From contig DF239222.1 in assembly GCA_000507305.1 (NCBI GenBank), positions 1-64,000 of the forward strand: a stretch of DNA of 64,000 nt. Reading direction: 5' to 3'. The position numbers were made by a program, and so were the translations under genes. Shown here one piece after another: positions 25,210-37,300 of the stretch (its first letter is position 1; every line of letters begins with the position of its first letter). Source of the DNA: Breviolum minutum Mf 1.05b.01 (Eukaryota; Sar; Dinophyceae; Suessiales; Symbiodiniaceae). Under the pieces are notes generated by a model. The model saw nothing but the letters and a program-made list of their open reading frames with translations. It was not told where the DNA came from and made no database searches.

Positions 25210-25324
25210 CTACTTCTCAGATCTTTCCTCTGGAGAGACTCCCATCCTGACGGTCCTGACGGTCACCACACCCTTGCCATTAGCTTCGCGACATTTCGCG
25301 GCCACCATGGCACAGTGGTCACCC
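25210..25324 (-). CDS. MDP-1 exon 10 (terminal)
   Basis: GTGCAG|G onward: (L)GDHCAMVAAKCREANGKG, then VVTVRTVRMGVSPEE and a TAG. It matches the GDHCGMV...VVTVRTP pattern that follows motif IV in the family. Confidence 0.8.
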
Positions 25325-28300
25325 CTGCACTCCAGGAAAATTGAATGGCGGAAAATGGAAGGAAAAAAGGAACACCTGCAGGATTTTGGGGAGGGCAATT
25401 AGAGACGTTTGCTAGAGTACTTCAACTTGGTGTGGATGCAACATGTATATAAACTTGTAAACAAATTGATATGTACTGTGAATTTGTGAATGAAATGATC
25501 CCATAGCTACCCGGGTAAACCGAGCTGGCGCTGGTTGTTTTTTTTTGCAATTTCATAGCTTCATTCATAAGCCGTCTTACAGCCAACTATGCCAGGGTCG
25601 TTTCATCAACCGTTGGAATTTGGTCACCAAAACACGTCTAAAACCACTATGTATTCCTCTATGAGATATACTGTTGATGGAAGAAATCCGGCGATCACCA
25701 GTTGATTGATAGGTAGTTTATCCCATTATTTACAGGATTTCTTACATCCCAGGTGGGTTGTTGGGATTTCTTCCATCAACAGCATCTTGGATCTACCCAA
25801 ATCAACCAGGATGCTGGCTCGTCACCACCAGGATTACCCTCTAGGGAAACCCATCTTCAACTCAAAAGTGCCAAATTGGTACAGGATGTGTACGTTAGTT
25901 CACAGGAGGCTATTCGATCTTTTAGTAACCCATAGGATCCATGGGACTGGTATATATTGACCGTCATTTACCATACAAAATCAACAAGAAAATGTAGGTG
26001 AATATACCAGTCCCATGGACGGTATGGGTAAGGAATCCTTACAAACCTCTTTGCCATCATCCTTTCGGGGTCCCAACACCTTGGCATCAAATGACCTGAC
26101 CTTGAGCCACCCCTGTCACATATGACCATAGAAACACCAATCTTAAACTGGCAACAAATTCACCACCCTGAGAATCACGGTTGTTACCCTGCGATTTTTG
26201 AGGGGTCTAAGGATGTGTATTTTGTAGCAGGGGTCGGAATCACCAGTGACGACTGAGATCCCATGATTCTTAGGGCATTTATAAACTGGTCCCAACTTGG
26301 AGGAGGAATATGATTTAAACAAAACATCAAAAAATCGTCATTTTGGATCTGTGGCCCCTTGATGTTTCATTTCTTTCATTTCTCAAACAATCAATTAATC
26401 AACCATTTAAGCCAACAAAAAAAAACACAAAAATTGAAGATTTCCGCACGTCTTGGACATACAGAAGGGAGGTTTCACTCCATCTTGATTTCCTAACAAA
26501 AACACATGTTGCAAACAGTTGGGAGCAAAAAATGTGAGGTCTTGTGGATTTTTTGTTGTTGAATGCCAATCAAGGAGAAGTTCTACCCTTTCCTAAAAAA
26601 GGACAGAGTTGTTACTAAGGGTTAGGAAATCAACCACCAACCGGCGAAACAATATCTGTGCACCCATGTTCGAACAAAAAAAGCAGGACATCCATCATCT
26701 TATCGCTAAAACGATGGCGGCAGGATCCTTCCACTTGAAGTAGATGTTGAGTAGCCATGATCAACAAAGAACCCCCAAGTGGGAGTAACTAACAACTCCA
26801 GGGGTGGTTGTGAAGGGCTACCTTTAGCGTTAGCACCTACTGAGTGGGCCCACAAACCAGTTACAAGTAGGGGCCCATACTCCATTTATAGGGCGAAAAA
26901 ATAACAGTGAAACTTACCCACTTATTTTCGGCCATTTACAGGGGTTATAATGATAGCTCGATCCATTTATAGCTAGCCCCGGGGCCCATCTTATCCTAAG
27001 AGTGGACCTCTGCATGTTTAAGCATTTTCTTCACCACCGAAATGTCGCTTTTGTGCCCAGCAACCACAAGCAGTCATCGAAGAAAAGCCTAGTGATGCAG
27101 CATGGCAAGTTCAATTTGGAAACAAATGTTGCAATGGAATTTCCAGCATTACCCATAGGATCCATGCATGGTATATTTACTTACATTTACAATAATATTT
27201 CACCATTAAAAACAACCAAATGCAGCCTAAATATAAGATACATGGATGGTATGGGTTATTTGTAGATGTATTTCATAGTGTAAAAATCAAAAATTGCCAT
27301 GGTGATTTTTGGTTCATTGGAGGATATCAGGATCCCTTCCGTACGGCATTCTAAGCAATGGACAGTTGACCAAATCAAAAGTCTTCACGAAAAATTTGGG
27401 ATTCGTATGCCTCAACATAAACCGCCATTTAGCTCTGGCATCATGCGACTCACTCCAAAAAGGGTACTTCGCCAAAAAGAGACCGAATGTTTTTTTTTGG
27501 AAACTCGAGGAGGAATCCTAATACGGCACTTGGCATCTTTCACATGTGCTCACTGTCATTTATGTAATGTTCGCATGTTAAATCCATCGAAAGGTCTCTG
27601 GATATTGCAAAAAAGACAGTAAAGCCATTTGAGTGAGCAACGGCAACAAAACCCAGGTTTCGTGACATGAACCATGAAATCCTGATTGGTTCCTTATCAT
27701 GGCTTATTATGAACCCATATTATGTGATTGGGTAGCATTTCATTCCCAACAAATACACTTAAGAACCAAGGCGATTTTATCATGGCTTACTATAAACTTT
27801 AAACCCCATAATATTTGGGCCAGTATTGCATCCCCTATCTACGGGTTGCATAACCAGGGTCGTCACTGCTCACTTCTCATTTCGACTACCCACACGACCC
27901 ACACGCAAGACCTGGAACTTTCAGGATACCCATTTGACCCATTTTTTGTGCCAAAAACTGCCAGCCAAGAGACATTTTGTCAAAGGAAACACCGGTAGCT
28001 GCCTCAAAGCAAATCGCATCAGAGCAATCCCCCAGTGCTAATGTTATGGTTTGAGATGTGTTTTTCTTTAGGCTATCTAATTTAAGAGTTGCTTCGGACT
28101 TCAGCAGAAACACCAAGTCTTTTGTAGGATTTTGGCGACCTTTGTGTCCACCATCATAAAACAACCTCTTGTAAAGGTGTGATTGTCTAAACATTGGAAA
28201 TTAAACCAACCAGGGTCATTCAAAGGTCACTACCGAAGAAATTGTATCCCTAGGGATCCTGGCTCAGCATCGTAATGGAACCAAAATACTATGGCGTTTC

Positions 28301-31300
28301 GTTTCGGTGATTGGACACCCCTTGCTCATCAGCTGAGAATATGACGTTTCAGATGCCTAGGGTATGTCAACTTGCACCAGTTGCAAACCACCAAGTGTTT
28401 TTTTTTCACCTTTCTTTAGCGATCTACGGAAGAAATCTTTAGAACCAATTCACCACCAAAAACCTACAGTAAGTAACCGCGTACACCTGCAAGGTGAGAC
28501 TCCTACGATCGTTATAAATGGTGTTATGGGGCCCCTTATAAATGGCCTTATATAAATGGGTTTCACTGGGGTTGTAATCCCTATAAATAGAGTTATAACC
28601 CCGGAAAAACAATCATCCACTATCCACCCCCCCAAAAAAAGAAACAAAACTTCAAAAAAACCCAAAAAAGATCTCCCAAATTTCCTAACAAAAAACGCGG
28701 TTCCCCTTAAACAATTCATTCCCAACAAACAAACAAAAAAAATCTCCCAACCACAAAAAAACAACATCTCCCACTGGAAAACAACCAAAAACACGAATCT
28801 TCCATGTATATCCCCTTGAATTGGTCGTGCCTTAAGACGAGGGAAGTGACTCTGGGCTTTGTTGGAAGACAAGGGTGGCTGTCGACCTCGGATAATCTAA
28901 GTCACAGAGACGAAGACTGATCATTAGGGGAATTCGAATCCTTTGGAGGGATCTTGATCGGGTGATAGTTGGATGTACAGAGATCCCAATGTACCCCTAT
29001 GGGAAACCTAATATATAAGCTCTATATGGTGGGTATTTATGGGCTCCAATCCCCAAGAATCCCTTAAACAACACTACAATAAATACCATGGGTACACTGT
29101 CAGGGGTACACCCAATTGTCCCTTGAATCTTGACGGGTTCCAAAAAAATATACTGTACCATCTTGAGACAACATGATGGGGGTTGTATCTCACAAGAGGT
29201 TCAGAATAAACATAATCCCAAGAGAAAATTGACATACCCTACGGATCAGCTGGGACCCTCCAACGGAAGGGGCCCTGAACCTGTATGACGCAGAGGCGTA
29301 TAGGTCCTCAATATAGCCAGGCCTTTGAGGGATCAGGATACCTGAGGGTCCAAAACAACAGTATTTGCACATCATTTTCATCTTTAAGCCTCTCAGACTG
29401 GGAGTTTGTGTTTGTGGGGGGGAGTTCGAAATCCTTCATCACATCACTATCGCAACCACCCCACCAAACTTCACGATCATCTCTCCCCAACAACCAAAGA
29501 AAAACACCTCAAAACAAATCACCATGTACTCCCGCGAAAACTAGCGCCTGGATATCCAAAATGATAACTTGCAAAAGGTGACTCCATTAAAATATGACCA
29601 TTTTTGGTATCTATGTTAGATTTCTGGGGTGTGTTCAAGTATTCATTCCCCTTAACTTTGGTGAAACAAATGACCTCATCGATTCTAACCCACCCTGAGA
29701 ATCACGGGTAACCCTGCGATTTTAGAGGGGTTTGGATGTGTTTTTCGCAGGGGTCTGGGATCTCCAAACCACCCGTTTTGAGATCCCATGAATTTTTAGC
29801 ACATTCATAAAAAAACACCACAGCAATTTGACTCTTAAAATAATGGAACTCCAATTTTTTGGATGATCAAAATTTCCCTAACTTTGAAAACCAAAAACAT
29901 TTCGACTTTTGGTGAAATTCCCAATTATAGTCTCTTAAATCTTTCTACTTGGGAGAGACTTCCTTCCAGCGGGAAAAAATGAACGACATGTTCTTCCCTT
30001 CAAACTCAACAACAACAACTTCCAACCAACCAACCAACCAACACACACACACACACACNACCAACCCACCAACCAACCAACCAACCAACCAACCAACCAA
30101 CCAACGATTCGATCAATCAATGAGGTACCGATTTGATTCACATCTTCACCCTTCCAGTCTCGCAACAACATCTGCCAGACCGTCAAGCCTGGAAGCACCT
30201 CGTGGAAGGGACTCGTGGAAGGTCGCGGGGATGGGATCAGGATGGGATCCCCAGCAGGTGAAATGAGGTAAATTATGCGGGTCCTATAATCCTTCAAAAG
30301 GTGAAATTTGAAGGTACAGATTTTTTGTTCGAAAAAAACTTCATGGGGATTGGGAGCCAACAAAAGCAATTTTTTGTTGGAAAACTGAAAGCGCTGTTTA
30401 TGTTGGCTAAAATGTTACCTTTGGGAAACAGCCAATTTAATGTTGCGCTTTTTATCATTATCTTTTCCGTGGTTTCTGTGCCTTAATTTTTCGTGACGTT
30501 TTTTTTTGGATGATGGAATAAACAACCTCTCTCGACCTCTGGCAACAGTCACCCCCCAGCATCGAGTCGGTCGGCCTCTAACATCGATAGGGCCTAGCAG
30601 GAAGCGACCCAACCTACCCATGTTTCTACTTCATTTTTTAGGGTTGAAAAAACCCATATATTGGGGGTTTGAAATTTCCTCATTTTTCCATTAGTTGGTG
30701 GTTTTTGAACCAACCCATCTGAAAAAGATGCGCAAGTCAAATTGGATGAAAATGTCCCCCAATTTTCGGGATGAACATTTAAAAAAAAATGAAACCGCCA
30801 GCTAGATTAGTATGACTAGATGGAACATCACCTAAGTTTTTTAATACGAGATACATCTTCATTCATTGATCTTTTTTTCATTGTCATCTCAGTTTTTGCA
30901 TTGAAGTTAAGGATTCCTCCAGGGACCTTGGATCCAAAAAGTCTCCAACGGTCGGACCCATGGGTTACCGGACCCCGAAAAATCCTGAGTATCCAAGAGC
31001 TCGATAGCAACTTACTGAACGGGGTCCATTGGTAAGGTCCCATTCAATTTTTGATGGACTGGAGGATCATCCCACGACTTGTAAGTGATTAATAACCATG
31101 GTTAGTAGTTAGTAAGTCCCCTAAGGATCGGGTTGTGCGACCCCTTCCAAGTGGCCACTCATGGCTTGTAAATGGGGGTTACTAGCCACTTACTAACTGG
31201 GATGATCCTCCAAGCATAGTGAACCCTCTTCCGATAATCTTCCCCATACCATTCCCATATCTCAAAGGAGTCTTATGAGAGTGATGTGGGAGATTTCAGT

Positions 31301-34300
31301 ATTGGGGGTCCCAATTCCATTGGGAAGCGACCCAACCTCCCACCCCATGGGAAATATTCCTTGCATATGCGACGCACCGGCAAGACTTTCGGTTACCAAT
31401 GGAAAAAATGCGGATTTTTTTCCATCTGTGTCCCTGAGAATCACGGGTAGCCCTGCGATTTTAGGGGTTTGGATGTGTACAGCTTGGATCTCCAAACCAC
31501 CAGTTTTGAGATCCCATGATTCTTAGGGCTGTTTTTTGTTTTTGAAGTTCCCAACCCCCCCTCCACAAAAAACACATGAGGACCTCATATAGATATTTGA
31601 TGAATGACTAGAAACATCCACTTTCATCATCTTTCATCTTCAAGAATTTTGGGTAAGTAGGCCCCTCCCAAAAAAAAGAAATGGCAGCTGGATCCTAGGT
31701 GTGGAATGGATTCTTCCAAAAAAAAACACCGACAGATCCCTTGACGGATCCATTGAAAAAATGGTATATATACCTACCTAAATTTACCATAAAGATCAAC
31801 AAAAAATGTAAATATACCAGCCCCATAAAAATCAACGAAAAAATGTAGGTAAATATACTATACATATATAGATCCTATGGAGGTTAAAGGTGAATTCTAT
31901 CTATAGATCGTTTTACCCACATGCTGAAGTTGGAAGATCCAGGTATATACCAATCCCATGGATCCGTCATGGGGAATATGGGAAGATTCCCGTTTAACAC
32001 CCCCGCGCCTTGCGCCCCACCTGTTCGGCGAAGGGCGTATCAGCACTGCTGGCCACCGCGATGCGCATGGAAGGATACTGACCTCGCAAGGGAGTGGATT
32101 TTTTTTATCCGGTGCTTGGCACAAAGGGGCTATGTAAAAAACTTTCAGGGAGTACACCCCTGGAAGATTAACGACTGGAACCTACAAATCACCCTATAAA
32201 TCACCTTGGAAGATTAATAAACATGGAACCTACAGTCATCACCCATGAAAAGAAAGGAACATGATCGGAACCAAACCTTCATGAGGACATGTTCCAGCCG
32301 TTAATCTTCAGGGGTTTTCAGGGGTGATGGTGATGAGGTGATTTGTGGCGGGTGGTTTTTAAAAACTAAACTTTGCCAGCAAAATGAACCGTTTATGTAG
32401 GTAAATATACTAAATATACCAGAAATCCCATATACAATTCCTAAACCTGAATGATTTGGGGAAGTTTTACCGCAACAAATGCGATGGGGACAGTTCCCTG
32501 GAAAAGTATCGTTTCATGAACTATGTAGAAAAATTGTTTTTGTTTTTTTATCTATCAAGTAAAAGATCTGAGAAATTTTGAAATATTTCCTACGTAACCT
32601 GCATGTTTTCGGCATTTTGGGGTGGAGATTCCCTTACTAATCCACCATTTGGGGTGACCAAGCGGCGGTTTGGTTGCTATCCCAGTCATGCAAGGAGCAT
32701 GATATAAAACATAAATCCCATGGGATTTCTATACACCACCAAAAACTAACATTTGAAAAAGATTGGTCAAATTGGATCATTCCCCAGATAGGGGTAAAAA
32801 AATAAACATTTGAAAACATTGGTTTTCCGTTTTCAACCTACTGAATTTTGGTTGAAGCATGGCAGTTCCTTAAAATATCAATGACTCTGATTGGGACAGT
32901 GATTTTCTAACCTACCAAAGGATTCCAAGCAATCTTGATGCGTAGCTCCGGAGGAAATTCTCTTGTGACACTTTGTGTTGCCATGGTTGTGCCGCTACAC
33001 TTTTGGTAAACTCTAATATATGGTTTATTTGAAAACAGAAATCTCTACCATTTTCACTAGGAAATATTTGTTAGATGCATCTTCATTCATTGTTTTTGCC
33101 GGAGTCTTTACTTGGAGGATCATCCCATTTACTAAGTAGTTAGCAACCATGGTGATCGTAAGTCCCCAAGACCTCTTGGCCAGGACAACGTTCCCCTTGC
33201 AAATGACCTAAAACGGCTTATCATTGGGGGTGATCCCAACTAAGTACAAGTCCTGGGATTATCCTCCAAGTAGTTTTTAAATGACATCCATCCATCAAAT
33301 TGAAGGTATTTTCCAGTCAATCCAGCGGGTGATCCTACCTACTTACTAACTGGGGGTCCATCAAGTACATATCCTGCCTCTTGAAGCTTCCTGTCAAAAA
33401 TTGGGTCATGAAAATCGGATCCGGGGATACTAATTTCGACCCAAGATGCCATCAGCATGATTCTGCAAGGCCTTCAAAGCTCCTTCGGTAGGGCAGTATG
33501 GATACATTCCCCCGGGTTACTCGTGATTCTTGGGGTGGGCAAAACATGCAAATTACTACAATTCCTAAACCTGAATTAAAGGAGATTTGGGGGTGATTCC
33601 CTTGCTTTTCACCGCCATTTAAAGTGACCTCGGCGGATTGGTCGCTACATTTTGCTCAGAATGAATCTCTCCAAAAGGAATCTACTATTTCAGCGTGCCA
33701 TTTTTAGGTGAACCATGTTAAACTATTCCAGGGTAAAAAATGCTCCTTTTGTCATGTTATGGGGGAATGAATCTTATTTTAAACAAATCATCCGATTTTA
33801 TCATGTTGCAGGGGAAATGAAACATGAGGTCAAAACATCAACACCCATGGCACTTCTTTGTTTCACAAAAATAAAGTCACAAAAAAACACATCATGAAAC
33901 ATCAACCTACATGCAAGCATTTGACAAACCTCTCTTGATATCAAAGGAAATTCATGGGGCCCATGAAGTCACCCATCTGGATATCATTTTTGGACACCTG
34001 AACTTCACAAGAGGGTTCAGGTACAAAAATGAAACCATTTTCTTGGTGCCATATTTTTTGGGGGACACCCAGAATTGGTCACTCTAACCAACGACCCAGA
34101 GTGACTTATCTGAGCAAATTACACTACAATTCCTAAACCTGAATTGTTTCAGCTACGTTCGCTGCAATTTACCCAGATGTGTTTTCAGTTTTGACGAAAT
34201 CCTGAATGGAAGGGAAGACTTGGAATCTCCATATGATTGGAGATCTTTTGTTCCTTCAAGAAAGTTTTTTTTTGATGGTTTCACCCATCCTTTACTATAG

Positions 34301-37300
34301 ATTGGGTAGACATTGTTTTTCCTCAACCTTCCCAAATTTTCTCTGTTGATGTTAGAGGAGCACATTTTCATTTCCCCCGATTGACCTCCTCCAGGTTTTT
34401 TTTCGAATTGACCAAAAACGTGTGTCTCCCTTTTTCGAATCCTCGATGTAATGAGATCTTCTCACCACCACTCATGACCTTGTTTGTGGGAAGTGTGATG
34501 GGAAAGGCATCCAAGAAAGATGGAAGTGTGTATATACAGATATGAAAATATCATGTTTGGAAAAAAATGGAATTAATATGTTTTACTTACAGCACGTCTT
34601 TAATTTCCAGATTCATCTGGGAGAAAAAACGATTTCAGTGTTTATCTACTTTTGTAAAACAGTTGTACCTAACAACGGTTGGAAGATGATTTCTTCGACA
34701 CTTGGAGCGTATCACAAATAGTCTACCCTCTACTGTAGTAAACTACCACAACTGGCTCGAAATCGCACCCCAAGATTGCCGAAATACATCTATATCACCA
34801 TTCATTGCAGATTCTGCATGTCTACTGTTAGATAACCTGTTAGATTACCAACGGGTAAAATCATGTAAGATCACCAATTTTTTGTGTAGCACAAGAAATG
34901 TCTTCGCCATGCTTCATCTCAAGAAAAGTGGTGGATTCTTGCTTCCAGATGCGACGAAACCCAGACATGAAGCATGAAATTCTGGTTGGCTATAGTATGA
35001 CCTCGTTGGTTCATCAGGGCCCGTGCAATGGCTTCTCATCAGCCCCATAAACAGTAGATTCACGTTCTTTCCATCCCCTTTACAAACCAACACCCAGGGC
35101 TTGTAGCGGTCTACAAGAATATCTGTGCAAATGATATTTACACTGCCGCAAAACCCTTAGTTGCTCGCTATTGTTTGTAGGTAGCTTTTTGAAGTTTAAA
35201 AAAAACAATTTTCAGCCCCAAAGACATCAAATGTGAGCCCTAAATCTTCTCTCAAGAAGATAAAGTGACTGCTGAAGAAAGACAAAACTACACATCTGCC
35301 ACATACCCTCCCTGAAACTAACAGCAAAAATAGCAAAAGCACCTGGAAATTGGATTGTTTTTTTGGACAAGCCTTTCCTTTTTGGGGCCTATTTTCAGGT
35401 GCTACTGTTGATGGTTCAGAAATTCCAAACAATCACCTGGGATGTCTATGAATACTGTGATATCTACTACATCACCTGGTTAGCCGGTTTCCTTCCATCA
35501 ACAGTATTAAGGAATATCAACCACCATAATCCCCGAATTTGCGGCCATAAGGCCTTTTTCCCAGGGTTCCAGAGGTCGTTTTTGCTAACAGTGCCCTTTT
35601 TGGAGGGATCAAACTTGATGCAAATGTATGGTTAAAAAATCTTCACCCGGAAAAAAAAACTCTGCGGGAGTCTTGAACGGTCTGACCGGTCTGGGTGTTC
35701 CCTGCACCAATGATGCCATCGCCTCTGCCAAGCAAATCACCTGAATTTTTAGATCAGGAGGAAGCTTTTAAACCAACATAGGTCCCTATAGGTCCCTATT
35801 ATAATTTGCCCAGATCCATATTAATGTCACGCCCCAAAAAAATGTCATAATAATCAAATTGGATCGTTTCCCCCAAGGTTCGGGGTGAAAATGTTTAAAA
35901 GCATTTGAAACCACCCAGTTTAAGATTGAATTTACACTCCGGTAAACTAACATAGCAGGCTGAAAAATGGACCCTGAAAGAGTCGATGTATTCCTACTGA
36001 ACATGGAGGGATACGCCAGCCAGCTATGTGATCGTTTGCCCCGAGGGTATCCCCAAAAACATGCGAAGTTCCATGAGGAGGCAGTCTAGAAATCAGTGAC
36101 GCCCCCACTCCCAAACCAACCACAAAAAAAAATGCTCCCGGTTTTGGGGTTCGGTCTTCCATGGATTTTTGTTTTGCGCCTTTTAAAGGGCACTTTAGAA
36201 TTCACACCTTCTAAATGTTACAAGTAAATCAGATGTTGCCACTCTCTCAATATGGTTTCAGCCTTGGGTTGTTTCCTTGTTGCGGTTTAAACGCTACATT
36301 TTTAGGTGGTGAATCTCCTCTGAAGTACTGGAGGTTACTTGTAGATTCTGTACAAACATGAAAATGCGACCTGCAATCATTTTGGAATCTCTCATCAACT
36401 CCGTGTTTTTCATGGTTCTGGCAGTTCAAAAAAGTTATATAATGGGGAAGTAAAAACAACAACATCAAACAATGATCCTAATATCACACAGAAATACAAA
36501 CCAAGAATCTCTTAATGCTTTTAATCAAAAGTAAATTTCCACTGGTGTTTTTCAAAACCCCCCTCACAGAAAGAACCACCGATATCCCAATCATGTCGTT
36601 TTTCGGCGTTGAACTGTCTCTCCTTTGACTTGACATCCTGACAACCAAAAACGACTCTTTCTTTCAAAGATGTAAAGCCAAAGCTGATTTCATGGACTTT
36701 GATTTATGAAAACTATTACCCAAATAGTGGTTCAATATTGGTTTAATAGTATTTGGAGTATCACTATCTGCACATTTCATATCATCCTGGAACCCTAACC
36801 ATCCACTTTAAAACGGTTGGAAATCAATTTGGATGATTCCAAATCTTTACATGAAAAATAGGTGTTTCACCATGTCCATCCCTAAGGATCCAATCACCTT
36901 CTCAGATGATGATTGGGGTGTATAATCACCTCCTTAGAAAGGTATTTAGGTTCCATTACCATTCTCAGAAGGTGATTGAATCCCTAGGGCATCCAAAAAA
37001 AAACGGTTGTTTGGGGTTCCAGGAACCCCAATGATTTTTGTTGGCCCTCCACGCCTCGCACGGCATCATCTTCTCCTGGAATTTCTTGCATCTCATACAT
37101 CTCCTGTGAGGATTTCGAGGCATAGCACATACACCCCTGAAAACTAACATGTCCCTCGGAAAAATGTATTGTTTCAGTAGGGAATACATCTTCCAACCAT
37201 TGATTTTCAAGGGACATGTTAGTTTTCAGGAGAGTACTGTTGATGGTTCAGAAATCCCATTCCCAACCACCTGGGATGTATAATCTTATAGTCATGTGCC

